Both the position numbers and the translations under genes were made by a program. Source: Talpa occidentalis (lineage: Eukaryota; Chordata; Mammalia; Eulipotyphla; Talpidae). From it: a stretch of DNA of 64,000 nt. Positions within the stretch are counted from its first letter, which is position 1, and each line of letters starts with the position of its first letter. Below, one piece after another: positions 34,339 to 44,950 of the stretch. Under the pieces are notes generated by a model that searched no databases, had not been told where the DNA came from, and worked only from the letters and a program-made list of their open reading frames with translations. Location of the stretch: assembly GCF_014898055.3 (NCBI RefSeq), contig NW_023600993.1:12626714-12690713 (forward strand), read 5' to 3'.

Positions 34339-34609
34339 TGTCTAAATTTTTTTTAAGACTTATTTTTGTGTAGAAGAGTGGAAGTGGAGGTCAGAGGTAC
34401 AGAGGGTGAGAAGACTCACCAGAGACAGAGTGGGGGACAGAAGAGATGGATCCACTGAAATACACTGCTGAGGGGAGAAGCAGGCAAGAAGGGCGATGTT
34501 TGCTGCGCCGTGTGGGTCAGCTCCCTGGCTGGGGATTGAACTCAGGCCGCAGAAGTGATAGTGCTGAGATTTAACCCCTGGGCCACCAGGGAGGTCCTGT
34601 CCAGCTTTT
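34339..34609 (-). repeat. tRNA-derived SINE, subfamily A, minus strand
   Basis: The flanks tgtctaaatttt and tgtccagctttt are a decayed 12-bp TSD with three mismatches, so this looks older than its neighbour at 34719. The terminator side reads ttaagact rather than taaagattt. Confidence 0.85.
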
Positions 34610-34718
34610 GATGATGGCTGTGTGTAACAGTCAATTTTTAGAATTCCTGAAAATATAATGATGAACGCATGTGAGCTAGTACAAGCAACTCTAGTTCACC
34701 ACTAACCCTCACAGCACC

Positions 34719-35023
34719 CAAGGCCTTCTTTTTTTTTTTTTTTTTAAGAAAAAAAAATTATTTATTTATTTATACAAGCACTGGGTACAGTCTGAAGCGC
34801 GGGAAGGTGAGAGAATTCAGCAGAGCCAGAGCGGGGAACAGAAAAGGCAGACTGATGAAATACACTGCTGAGGGGAGCAGCGGGCGTGGCAGGAGAGGTC
34901 TGCGCGCCGTGTGGGACCCTCGCTGACTGCCGGGGATCAAACCGGCACTGCAGAGGCTGCGGGCAGCTTTGCAGCCCAGTGCTCAACCACTGCGCCACCA
35001 GGGGAGGCCCTCAAGGCCTTCTT
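34719..35023 (-). repeat. tRNA-derived SINE, subfamily B, minus strand
   Basis: Perfect 12-bp TSD caaggccttctt (34719-34730, 35012-35023). Long T tract, interrupted by an A run. Only 110 bp downstream of another minus copy. Confidence 0.95.
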
Positions 35024-35424
35024 GGCTCCTCTTTTTTCTTTAACACCCCAAATCCAATCCACAGGTAAATATCACAGACTTTATCTTCAAAACATCCAAA
35101 ATGCAACCACATCTTTCCACTGCTACCAACCCATCATAATCACCCCTCTCTTGGGAATTGCAATAGCTTCCTGATAGGTCTTTGTGCTTCCACTCTTGTT
35201 CACCCTTTCCCAGGGTCTCAGGGTCTCAATCCCAGCTAAGGTGCTCCCTGCTTGTTTTGATCTTTTTACCTGAACTAGAGAGTTCCTCGGAAATGCAGAT
35301 AATACATTGACTTAACACTAACAGTGGGTAAAAGACAAACACTGATGTGTTCAACACCCTGGCCGAAGGAAAAGTACCCTTCCTCAACTAACATGGTCTT
35401 TAATTAGCACAGTCATGGTCACTG
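35024..35424. other. Unique sequence
   Basis: No feature recognised. Confidence 0.4.
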
Positions 35425-35615
35425 TTACTACCGTGGTTCCCAACCTCAGCTGTGTATGATAATCATAGAGGAACTGGAAAAGGACAGAAAAAGGATGCCA
35501 GGCCCCATCACAGGACAATTGAATTAACATCTCAGAGAGTGGGATCCAGGAATGAAAAATGTTTAAAATTCCTGCAGGATAGTTTGAGGATCCACCTAGA
35601 TAGAGAACCACCATT
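35425..35615 (-). repeat. MER5-like hAT fossil (weak)
   Basis: gtggttcccaacctcagctg, ttgaattaacatctcagaga and tagagaaccaccat give both MER5-like ends; the middle is diverged. Orientation is uncertain. Confidence 0.5.
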
Positions 35616-35748
35616 CTAACTGTCCTGTTTGGTTTTGAAGGTCTTGCCCTTGGAAGGGGTGGGGGTGGGCAAAGCTGGAAGCAGCTTACTGTTGGGGGAA
35701 GACTCCAGACCAGGAGTTAAGGGAGCTGTGATAATTCCAGCTGATGCT

Positions 35749-36055
35749 AACTTGGCCTTTTTTTTTTTTTTTTTAAGATTTATTTATTTGTGCATACAAG
35801 AACTGGGGTACAGGCCAGAGATACGGGGGCAGGGGTGTAAGAGAGGATCACCAGAGACAGAGTGGGGAACAGAAGAGGCAGACTGACTGAAATACACTGC
35901 TGAGGGGAGCAGCAGGCAAGGCAAGAGAGGTCTGCTGCGCCATGTGGGTAGCTCCCTGGCTGGCTGGGGATGGAACTCATGCTGCAGAGGCTGTGGATAG
36001 CTTCACAGTGCTGTGCTTAACCCCTTGCACTATGAGGGAGGCCTGAACTTGGCCT
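35749..36055 (-). repeat. tRNA-derived SINE, subfamily A, minus strand
   Basis: Perfect 10-bp TSD aacttggcct (35749-35758, 36046-36055). Near the head the text is cactatgagggaggcct instead of caccaccagggaggccc, so the A-box side is mutated. Confidence 0.93.
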
Positions 36056-36194
36056 CTTTGAGCATTTGTTTTGGGACCATGACAAGGGTGTGATGTGTGT
36101 GTCTAGGCCACACATTTTAAGAAGATATTCAGACATTTGCAGGTTGTTCTTATGACATCATGGGAATATGGGCTTTAAATTATGTACCCTAAAG

Positions 36195-36305
36195 TGTCTA
36201 GTTTGCTTTACTTTAGTCTTGGTTGGCTCAGTTTCCTCATCTGTGAAATGATGAGGTGGGCTTGACTGTCTACTCTCATTCCCAGGGCTAACATTTTATG
36301 TCCCA
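36195..36305 (+). repeat. MIR-like fragment
   Basis: ggttggctcagtttcctcat followed by ctgtgaaatgatgaggtggg is the MIR 3' core. Confidence 0.6.
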
Positions 36306-36806
36306 AGTATAAAACTTAGGGCAAAACAAAATGAAAGTTGAACACTGTATAATTCTCCTGAGGAGTTTGGTCAAAAGCCAACTTTAATAATTCAGACCAA
36401 AAATACTCTTTTTCTGCAACATGAGGGTGGGTTTTCTTTGTTCTGCTCTTCAGGAAGGAACAAGCTCAAGCACCTTAGATGTAGCTGGAACTCATTAATT
36501 ACATCAACAGTCCTCACCCCACTGGCTCCAGTACTTTTCTTTGAATTTTAGCCTAAGCCATCCACAAATTTAACCCTTAACACATTTCCTTGTGTAATCC
36601 CAAATTCTCAAAATTTGTGTGTGCTGGTTGACAGGGTGATGTTAAGGTCCACAAGTAGCTATTAGTTTAAATTTCAAATAACTTGAAAGGAAGATTTGGT
36701 TTAGTGGCAAGCAGAATTGACTCCTACTGACTGGTGAGTCAGTGAATTTCAAGAATTTGGTGAGGTGAGCTGCTTATTAAATACAGCTATCACTAAAACT
36801 TATAAA
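36306..36806. other. Unique sequence
   Basis: No feature recognised. Confidence 0.4.
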
Positions 36807-37093
36807 GGGACTCCCTGGTGGTGCAAGGGGTTAAGCACCACACTATGAAGCAATCCACAGCCTCTGTAGCATGAGTTTGATCCCCATGGAGCAACCAGGG
36901 TTGCCCAGCCAGGGAGCAACCCACATGGGGAGGCAGACCTCTCCTGTCTCGCCCGCTGCTCCCCTGAATGTGTTTCAGTTAGTCTGACTGTTCTGTTCCC
37001 CACTCTGTCTCTGGTGAGTCCTCTCACCCCCTGCATCTCTGGCCTATACCCCAGTTCTTGTATGTATAAATAAATGAATATTAAAAAAAAAAA
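36807..37093 (+). repeat. tRNA-derived SINE, subfamily A, with head insertion
   Basis: The head is intact, but after gatcccc about 20 bp are inserted and form a small inverted repeat (gcaaccagggttgc, 36891-36904) next to a repeated ggagcaacc. Downstream, cccctcagcagtgt is shortened to cccctgaatgtgt. The tail reads aataaatgaatatt, without TCTT. No clear TSD. Confidence 0.9.
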
Positions 37094-37639
37094 GAGTGCT
37101 CCAATGCCCACCTTACTTTCTCTTTTGGGGAAATCTTGACACACTGATGCAGCTTCTATGGTGGCACATTTTGGTTATGCTGGGATATGTGAGTGGCAAA
37201 ATTAACTCACAGCTAAAATTAAGGGTTGTTAATAACTCAAATTTTATGTTAAGATCATTCATTTATAGGCACTTTTTCCCCCACATACACGATGTGTGAA
37301 GAAAAATATAAAGGGATTAATTTAGCACCAAAACCTGTGATTTATTACTGGGACAAAGTGGTGAGATGCTGCCTCACCTCCTTCTTGAATCTTCACACTT
37401 GATCTGTGTTATGAACTGAGTTTGGTCCAGAGAAGGACAATGTCCAATCCTGGTTCCTGCCCCATTTGTGGCCATTGGATAAAACCTTGGTATGATTCAG
37501 AGGTATATAGGCTCGCCCCTTTTCAGGTGGATGTTACCACATCACACCACCACCAGGGCCCCTGTAACTCTTTGCGATGGCCCGTTAGGACCCCCCACAC
37601 CCTGCTTTGGTAGCTTCTATTCTACAGACAGTATGGTTT
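37094..37639. other. Unique sequence
   Basis: No feature recognised; one 63-codon frame. Confidence 0.35.
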
Positions 37640-37975
37640 GTTGTTGATTTGATTCCTTTTGTTTTGTTTATATTCCACATATCAGTGATGTCATTTTTTT
37701 CTCCTTCTGACTTATTTCATTTAGCATTATCACTTCCAGTTCCATCCATGTTGTTGCTAATGGCAAAAGTCATATACAACAGGTATGAGCTATATGTATA
37801 CAGCTGAGCAGTTTTCCATTGTGTGTGTGTGTGTGTGTGTGTGTGTGACATTTTCCTTACCCGTTCCTCTGTTCTTGGGCACTTAGGTTATTTCTATAGC
37901 TTGACTATTGTGTGTGGTGCTGCAATGAACATAGGAATGCACATCTCCCTTTGAATTTCAAAAACAGTAAGGGAA
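37640..37975 (-). repeat. L1 ORF2 3' end, antisense
   Basis: gttccatccatgttgttgct, gagcagttttccattgtg, tgggcacttaggttatttct and gtggtgctgcaatgaacata are the reverse complement of the L1 ORF2 3' end. It is decayed and carries a GT microsatellite that grew from the tata/tgtg stretch. Confidence 0.8.
37820..37847 (+). repeat. GT dinucleotide microsatellite
   Basis: Perfect (TG)n of about 14 units inside the antisense L1. Confidence 0.95.
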
Positions 37976-38155
37976 CAAAATCCTACATCTAATTTCCATT
38001 AAAGAAAAAGAATTGTTTCTTGCTTTACCTAATATAATGGCTTTATAATCTAAAATTTTCTAGTAGCTACATTTAAAAAGAGTAAAAAGAGACAAAATTA
38101 ATTTTCATAATATATTCTTACCCAAGGCGATCATTTCAACATGCAAGCAATATAA

Positions 38156-38466
38156 AGAATTACATTTTTCTGGGCCTCCCTGGTGGCGCAAGGGGTTAAG
38201 CACTACACTATGAGGCAATCCACAGCCTCTGTAGCATGAGTTCGATCCCTGGCTGGCCAGGGAGCTACCCACATGGCGCAGCAGACCTCTCCTGACTCCC
38301 CCACGGCTCCCCTCAGCAGTGTATTTCAGTCAGTCTGCCTGTTCTGTTCCCCTCTGTCTCCGGTGAATCCTATCACCTCCCGCATCTCTGGCCTGCACCC
38401 CTGCTCTTGTATGCATAAATAAATAAATCTTAAAAAAAATTAAAAAAAAGAGAATTCTATTTTTCT
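38156..38466 (+). repeat. tRNA-derived SINE, subfamily A, best template copy
   Basis: A full-length copy that shows the family design. The head begins gggcctccctggtggcgcaa (A-box region), then agttcgatccctgg (B box) and ccagggagc. The 8-base segments ctccctgg (near the start) and ccagggag (after the B box) are complementary, as tRNA acceptor arms are. A body of about 160 bp follows (agcagacctctcctg to cctgcacccc), then cataaataaataaatctt and A-rich tail. The resemblance to tRNA-Glu ends (TCCCTGGTGG, TTCGATTCCCGG, CAGGGA) is strong. TSD agaattacatttttct/agaattctatttttct (2 mismatches). Confidence 0.95.
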
Positions 38467-39400
38467 TTTCTTTTTTCATACTAAGTTTTCCAACATCAAG
38501 AGTGACCTTGGATGATGGCTTTCAAGACACCCTCTTTCTCATAAGGGAGTGGGGTCAGCCAGATGACCCCTGCCACAGCACAGGGCAGCCTGGTACCCCA
38601 GATGTGCTCCATAGATGATTTGTTGGGTCAACTGTGCTTCTAAGTCAACTGCCCAAAGCAATGAGGGTTTGACAGACACCTACCACACCCACAAAACTGA
38701 TAACCACAGTATTTTGAAAACATTAAATAAATTCTAAGTGTAAACTTGAGAACAGAATAAAAATTGATACTAACAATTGACAATTAAAAACTGCTCAGTC
38801 TCTGATCTTCTCCAACATTATGTCTATTTTTTTTATCCAAAGAGAGCATATTTTTCCAACTTTTACCTTCCCCTGGTAAAAAATTAAAGACCATTTAAGG
38901 ATCTGATTGATTCTTTCCCACATTTTTCCTATTCCTCTGTTTGAAGAAAATCTATTTTTCAGCACCTTTTGTTTTCCTCTGATAAAACACTAGAGGAGCT
39001 TTGGTTCTCCAGAGTTTTGTTTTGTTTTTTTTTTTCCCTGTGTAATTAAGTTGATTAGTAACCCTTACGGAGTAAAACAATTGGTTTCACGTATGCTGGT
39101 GTACAGCTAACACCCCCCCACCCCCCAGCTGTAATTGTTTACATGTTTCTCATTTCCTTGTGGACATTTTTAGACTTTGTTAGATAAGGATCTGGCAGGC
39201 TGTGAACATTACAGTCTTTGGTTAGCAGACTTAACTGTATCCTGTTCACTGCTGTCTGGGATGAAGTAGTTATTCTACAATTTTTACAGAATGGACTTTG
39301 AAGATTCCTATGCAGCATCCATTTCCTCTTGCCTATTTCTGGGTGAGCTGATTTTGTTCAAGGATCCCTCTGCTCCAATGAGTGTCTGAGGTTTAGGGAA
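38467..39400. other. Unique AT-rich sequence
   Basis: No repeat family recognised. It contains a FOX-like word (attgtttacatg near 39132). Nothing supports a gene. Confidence 0.4.
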
Positions 39401-39409
39401 GCTGACCGC

Positions 39410-39900
39410 ACTTGGGGACTTGATTGGTCTTTGAGCAATCCTGCCCCCTGGCCACAGAGATTAGTACAGGAATCCAGAGGAGAGATTCAGGGTGTGGCAT
39501 CCCTCAGGCTGAGGGGATTGGTTCAGGAGTGGGCATGTGGCCGAAGTCTGGCCAAAGAGATGGAATGGATCGTTAGGTAGGAATTCTGGGCAAGTGTGTT
39601 TGTGTGTGTTCCTGATCTTAGAAGGGTATCTTACTGAACAAGATGGCCCCTCTTTTTGCAAGAGTTGTTATGATGACTGTGAAGCCAGAAAATTCTACAG
39701 AAACCTTACTGTCAGTGCTGCCAACCCACAAAAGATGGAGGAATCAAACAAATCACAGAGACACAGACAGATTGGAGGCTGATGGAACCCTGTGCATTGG
39801 CCACTCAACATCTGGACTGTCTCAGTTCCATGAACCAATAAATCACTCTTAGGGTATGCTCCAACTGAAGTGGAGTTTTCTGTTATTTGCAACCAAAAAC
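39410..39900 (+). repeat. Ancient LTR-like repeat, name not assigned
   Basis: gattggttcaggagtgggca, tgtggccgaagtctggccaa, aaagagatggaatggatcgt at the 5' side, and ggagttttctgttatttgca followed by accaaaaacatcac at the 3' side follow a widespread old mammalian repeat. A 3' aataaatcac near 39838 could be its polyadenylation signal. The open frames inside are artefacts. Confidence 0.55.
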
Positions 39901-40009
39901 ATCACTTCCAATATAGACCATTTACCAAAGAAATGTGAATCAAAAAGTGAGAATTTGGTCTGATGACCAAATTTTCGTGTGTGTGCATGTAGAAAATAAA
40001 ATACAAAGC

Positions 40010-40110
40010 AACCCATCTTTCCCAGCTTCCAGATGAAGAAATGAGATCATGAGCTTTGACAAAGCTTCTAGGAGGCAGAGTAAGAATTTCTACTAGACTT
40101 ATGCACTGTA
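40010..40110 (-). repeat. MIR/L2-like fragment (weak)
   Basis: cagatgaagaaatgagatca and taggaggcagagtaagaatt resemble antisense MIR. Very decayed. Confidence 0.35.
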
Positions 40111-40436
40111 GCTAGCAACAAAAAGCTGTACTGTAACAAATTCCTTCCGAGAAGCCCTGTGGGGAACTTGGCACCAGACTTTCCCATCACCTAACCTCAG
40201 CAGCTAAGCCCATGGCCTCCTAATGTTGTGCTATAGTTCTGATAAAGTATTTGAACAAAAAATAGTCCTGATTTTCTCAGTAAGATTCTGTCTTGATAAC
40301 CTTGCCATTTTTCTTTACGTGTTTTCTTTATGAGAAAATGGCTAAGAAGATAAGCCCTGTGCTTATATATATAGTTTCCATCCAAGAATACTAGTGGTAG
40401 CTGGAAGGCAATGGAATTGCAGTCTCCTGACTACAA
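40111..40436. other. Unique sequence
   Basis: No feature recognised. Confidence 0.4.
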
Positions 40437-40470
40437 ATGAATGAATGAATAAATGAATGAGTGAATAGTC
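40437..40470 (+). repeat. GAAT tetranucleotide repeat
   Basis: About eight AATG/AATA units, imperfect. Confidence 0.85.
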
Positions 40471-40826
40471 TCTCTTAAGAGATGACATCAGATGGCACAG
40501 ATTTTCTGCTTTTGAAGAATCTATTGCAACCCTGGTTTAGAGTGCGTAGTAGCTAAATCTTTCAAAGGGGTTCTAACTCAAATGTTTAAAAATTAGAATG
40601 GAATATTTTTTAAAATTTCCTCAATAGTCAACAATGGGTATTACTTCATTATTTACCAAGCCAATTCATCATGGCACATTCAAAGCTTTAGCAGAATTAC
40701 ACCTTGCTACTTATTTAGCCCTAGAGCTTCTTTTTAAACACTGACTCATACTCCCTCTATAAGGGCAATAAACTTGCAGGGTTTTCACAGATTGGAACAC
40801 TGCAACCTAGAATACTTAAGTTTTCT
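40471..40826. other. Unique sequence
   Basis: No feature recognised. Confidence 0.4.
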
Positions 40827-41088
40827 GGGCCTCCCTGGTGGCACAAGGGGTTAAGTCTCAGCACTGTAAAGCCATTGGCAGCCACTGCAGCACGAGTTCA
40901 ATCTCCAGCCAGGGAAGTATCCACATGGCACAGCAGACCTCTCCTGTCTCACCTGCTGCTCCCCTCAGCAGTGTATTTCAGTAGATCCACCTGTTCTGTT
41001 CCCTGCTCTGTCTCTGGTGACTCCTCTCACCCCCTGCATCTCTGGCCCATACCTCAGTCCTTGTAAATAAATAAATCTTTAAAAAAAA
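40827..41088 (+). repeat. tRNA-derived SINE, subfamily A, plus strand
   Basis: Head at 40827, tail aataaataaatctttaa with TCTTT intact. No convincing TSD; a short agaat match is all I see. Confidence 0.92.
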
Positions 41089-41232
41089 GAATGGTTGTGA
41101 CCTGGGAGGGAATAAGAGAGACAAGGCTGCAGCAATACCCACATTTAGGGGCTGGAACCTTTTTGTTAATTACACTTTTAGGTTTTTAATAAAAAAGCCT
41201 ACATAGAAAACTTCTTTTAATCATGAAACATA

Positions 41233-41268
41233 CCCACCCCCAACACACACACAACACACACACACATC
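41233..41268 (+). repeat. CA-rich imperfect microsatellite
   Basis: (CA)n interrupted by ccccc and aa. Confidence 0.85.
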
Positions 41269-41299
41269 CTCTCCCCAAACCACATTTTCCAGAGAGCAT

Positions 41300-42060
41300 A
41301 TGTTTCAAATGAAAGGTCAAAGAGGAGCTTGGTTTCACTTTGGAGCTACGGGAGGGTAATTATTTCTCTAATGTGATTTGTTTCCTGTTGCTAAAACAGA
41401 GTCCCTTCAAATGAGATTGTCTGCTAAGTGAGGCGTCTCCTTCCTTTTCCCCTTGGATGGATTAGAGCCCACGAAGAATCCGTCTGAAGGCCCTCACTGG
41501 GATGGACTGAGGAGCTCTATATTCCCTGTGGATAGCGGCCTGCCACCAACAGGCCACAGGCTGGCAGGGGCGAGGAGCTGACTCATAGTGTAGACAGAAA
41601 ATGACCTGGATCTTTGACTGAGGTAAGCAGTGTCCTATTCCGCCTGGGAGGAGGAGGGAGAGGTTATGACAGAGAAAGCCATATCTATTCTGCTGAGCAA
41701 TGAATGCCATTATTTTCCTTGAAAAAGCATTTTCTCTTCAGCCAAGGAGGATCATTTAGCCCCCGTCTTGACAGAACATATTAATGACTGCTAATGGATA
41801 CATTCTTTTAATAAATGAAGAGGCACAAGAAAATTGCCCGATATTAAACAGAACCCCACATCTTATCTGAGTCTATAATGGCCGATCAAGTGACCTAAGT
41901 AGAAGAAATGTGACTCTTCAGGAGTTAAAGGAGTCTATTTTTTCCTTAGTGCAATATAAATTTACTGCTTAGGAACAGCAGTAACTCACTACTCTAGGAA
42001 ACGTTGAAAAGGTGGGGGGAGGGGGGTAGAAGGGAGGGCATCTCTCCAGTTAAATAATGC
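41300..42060. promoter_or_regulatory. Repeat-free block, possible conserved non-coding DNA
   Basis: 760 bp without recognisable repeats in a SINE-dense area. The part at 41750-41960 has words such as catattaatgactgctaatg and tggccgatcaagtgac, typical of constrained non-coding DNA. No gene. Constraint is inferred from texture only. Confidence 0.25.
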
Positions 42061-42076
42061 ATTTCCTATTGGTAGC

Positions 42077-42363
42077 AAAGAAAACATGAACTAGAGTCTC
42101 CCTGGTGGCCTAGGGGTTAAGTCTCAGGGCTATCACCACTATGGCCTGAGTTCGTTCCCCGGCTAGGGAGCTAATCCACATATGGCTCAGCAGACCTCTC
42201 CTCTCTCGCCTGCTGCTCCCATCACCAGTGTATTTCAGTCAATCTGCCTGTTCTGCTCCCTGCTCTGCCTCTGGTGAATCCTTTCACCCCCTGTACCTCT
42301 GGCCTACACCCCAATTCTTCTGTGCAAAAACTAAAAAAATATTATTAAAAGGAAACTATGAAC
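42077..42363 (+). repeat. tRNA-derived SINE, subfamily C, plus strand
   Basis: Head gtctccctggtggcctaggg then gggctatcaccactatggcc and gagttcgttccccgg, as in the copy at 5815. Tail ttcttctgtgcaaaaactaa lacks AATAAA and TCTT. Imperfect TSD: aaagaaaacatgaac and aaaggaaactatgaac. Confidence 0.9.
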
Positions 42364-42924
42364 CAGCACCTCTGTGCACTGCGGCTGTGTACAAGCATCC
42401 TCTTGGCAGTAAAACCCACAGTTCTGTCGGGTCTCTAATCCTTGGAATTTTCAGCCAGAAAGTCATAGAGCCTGCATAACTGGTGGCTAATTTTGTTCAT
42501 TTTCCCCCCTAGTACCTTCGGTGTTTTTCTGTTTGCTTGTTTTGGTCATTTTAAACTCTGTTCTGGAAATGTAGCTCTAGTTTCAAGCAATTCCTACTAC
42601 TTTAACCTTGGGGAACACTTCTTAAAATTTGTAAAGAATTGTGACAAATCATTAGAAAGAGACAAACAAACCAAAAGAAAAATGGACAAAGGAAGCGAAT
42701 CAGAGACTCAAAGGAGAAATGGCCAATAATCACACAAAAAGATCAATGTCTGTGCCATAGTCTTGTACAACTTGTTTCAACACCACACTACGTCTCTAAG
42801 CCTCGTTCATCCACGGTACTGCGTGCGGCAACATTCATTTTCACAGCTATAATGACATTTCAGGGGTGACCATGTCATAGTCCCATCCTCCCCACAAAAC
42901 ATAGAGTTTTGAAACTATACTTTA
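42364..42924. other. Unique sequence
   Basis: No gene or repeat recognised. Confidence 0.4.
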
Positions 42925-43213
42925 AAAGCTCTATACTTGGGCCTCCCTGGTGGCACAGAGGGTTGAGTGCAGTGCTGTGAAGCTCTCTGCAGCCTCTGCA
43001 GCATGGGTTCGATTCCCGGCCGGCCAGGAGAAACCCACATGGCGAGGCAGACCTCTCTGGCCTTGCCTCCTGCTCCCCTCAGCAGTGTGTTTTGGTCAGT
43101 CTGCCTGTTCTGCTCCCCGCTCTTTCTCTGGTGAATCCTCTCACCCTCCCGTGCATCTGGCCTGTACCCCAGTTCTTGTATAAATACACCATTAAAAAAA
43201 AAGCTCTATACTT
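42925..43213 (+). repeat. tRNA-derived SINE, A/B intermediate, plus strand
   Basis: Perfect 14-bp TSD aaagctctatactt (42925-42938, 43200-43213). The head mixes A and B traits (ggcacagagggttgagtgca). The tail reads aaatacaccattaaaa, so AATAAA and TCTT are both lost even though the TSD is perfect. Confidence 0.93.
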
Positions 43214-43359
43214 ACAAACTATATTACAAAGCTCAAAATTATAACACACATACCTCATAGAACTACTTTTAAAAAACAAGGTCAGGGTAAAAACAAATTT
43301 TAAGATATCACTCTTTGGAGGAGGGGGAGACGGTTACTGGGGCTGGGGAGAGAGGATGG

Positions 43360-43407
43360 ATATTATTTGTTGCCGTCTAACACGTCATACCCAGACTTAG
43401 TGGTTTA
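43360..43407 (+). repeat. Ancient repeat X, first part
   Basis: ttgccgtctaacacgtcata then cccagacttagtggtttaaa is the head of an old repeat with three other copies here (about 50195, 55845 and 60935). It is cut by the SINE at 43420 and resumes at 43694. Confidence 0.6.
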
Positions 43408-43693
43408 AAACAAAAACCAGGGGCCTCCCTGGTGGTGCAAGGGGTTAAGCACCCCAATATCCGCAGCCTCTGCAGCACGAGTTCCATCCCCGGCCAGGGA
43501 GCAACCCACACAGCACAGCAGACCTCTCCTGTCTCGCCTGCTGCTCCCCTCAGCAGTGTATTTCATCAGTCTGCCTATTCTGTTCCCTGCTCTGTCTCTG
43601 GTGAATCCTCTCACCCCCCTGCATCTCTGACCTGTACCCCAGCTCTTGTATGTAGAAATAAATAAATCTTAAAAAAAAATTAAACAAAAACCA
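43408..43693 (+). repeat. tRNA-derived SINE, subfamily A, plus strand
   Basis: 12-bp exact TSD aaacaaaaacca (43408-43419 and 43682-43693). The head is shortened: ggttaagcaccccaatatcc skips part of the anticodon region. It is inserted inside ancient repeat X. Confidence 0.95.
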
Positions 43694-43965
43694 ATTAATG
43701 CTCATGATTCTCTGACTCAAGACATGAAGCAGGTTCCTTATGGAACCATCCGGCTCATTTATGTGGCTGTGTTCAGCTGGGCTGGGCCAGAGGTCAGGGT
43801 CACCTCACGCTCAAGACTGGGCCACCCCAGACCTTTTCCACAAGGCTTCTCGGTCCGTGTGGTTGGTGCCGCCTCTCCCAGGCCTACTTTTTGTGGACTC
43901 CAGTCCAGAAGAATAGCCTCAAGGTCTTCAGGAGGAGAAAGTTCCCATGTGATACTTGTGTGACT
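43694..43965 (+). repeat. Ancient repeat X, part after the SINE
   Basis: Continues with gattctctgactcaagacat and cagctgggctgggccagagg, which fits the copies at 55845 and 60935 only loosely. Confidence 0.45.
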
Positions 43966-44379
43966 AAAGCTTGAAGGCGATTAAAACCTTTTAACTAATG
44001 AAGGAACATTTGGCAGTCACACACTCTTGGGAAATGTTGCCTATGGCATTCCCCCTTGAGAGTTCACAAATGCAAAGAATCAGCTTTCCAAAGGCATGAG
44101 AGGTTCTGCAAGGAGCAAAGAAGAAAGATCTATTTTGCAAAAAGGCACTAAAGCGAGCAGGCAGAGAGGCACGTCTTCTCTTTCCTGGGGACAAAAGGAG
44201 GGCGGGCTGGTAGGAGAATGCTCAGGCTGCCTATGGGAAGCTCTTCATCATCTGAACGCTGCTGTTCCTGCCCCAGCCCCAGAGTACAGTAAAACTGCAG
44301 GTGTGTCTTCCTGACTGCCAACGCCTACCACACACACATATGACCTGCAGGAAGTGACCTTGGGACCAGAGGGTCAACA
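43966..44379. other. Unique sequence
   Basis: No gene or repeat recognised. Confidence 0.4.
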
Positions 44380-44950
44380 GCTCCCCCCTGGAACTGTTAC
44401 AGGGTGGTCCCTAGCAAAGGGGGAGGTTCCACGTTTCCTGCCCCACCCAAAAGGAGGGTGTTGTTGAGCAGAGAAGAAGCTGCAGAGGAGACTGAGGAAG
44501 GAAGCAGGGTGGAGAGCCAGAAGGAGACCTGGAGGAGGCACATGGAGCAGAGAGACTAGAGAAGAAACTGCGCTTGCCTTTTGGTCATGGACTGGGTGAC
44601 ACAGATGTGGGCGAGAGACCCGTGGGGAGGTGACAATGGAGGTTTTTGTCTTGATTTTGCTCTTTTCCTCCCAGACTTCTCTGGTGGTTTCTGACCCTTT
44701 TCTGTGGGTCCCCACTGGAAGATGCTTTAGACCTGAGGCAGGCTTTGGGGCCTTGCTCTGGGCCAGTCCTGCTTAGGTGGACTTTTACCCACGAGGGGAC
44801 GGGTAACTTTGGGTGCTGGATTTAGAAACTAGACTCTTTGCCTTTCCTGTCTTATTTCCTAGTTGTATTAAAGTTGCTTCCCATTAAAGTCTCCTATGTT
44901 TTGTGTTGATGCGGCGGATGGCAGAACCCATTTAGAGCAGAAAGGTTTGT
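44380..44950 (+). repeat. Possible old LTR (weak)
   Basis: The stretch ends in a transcript-end-like series: ttgtattaaagttgcttccc, attaaagtctcctatgtttt and gatgcggcggatggcag. Upstream, gggcgagagacccgtgggga and ggtgacaatggaggtttttg have LTR-like texture. I cannot find TG/CA ends or a TSD. Confidence 0.3.

Noticed and set aside
38172..38260. SINE heads as tRNA genes
   Set aside because: The acceptor-like arms and B box remain, but the D and anticodon arms do not fold as a tRNA and the body continues to an A-tail.
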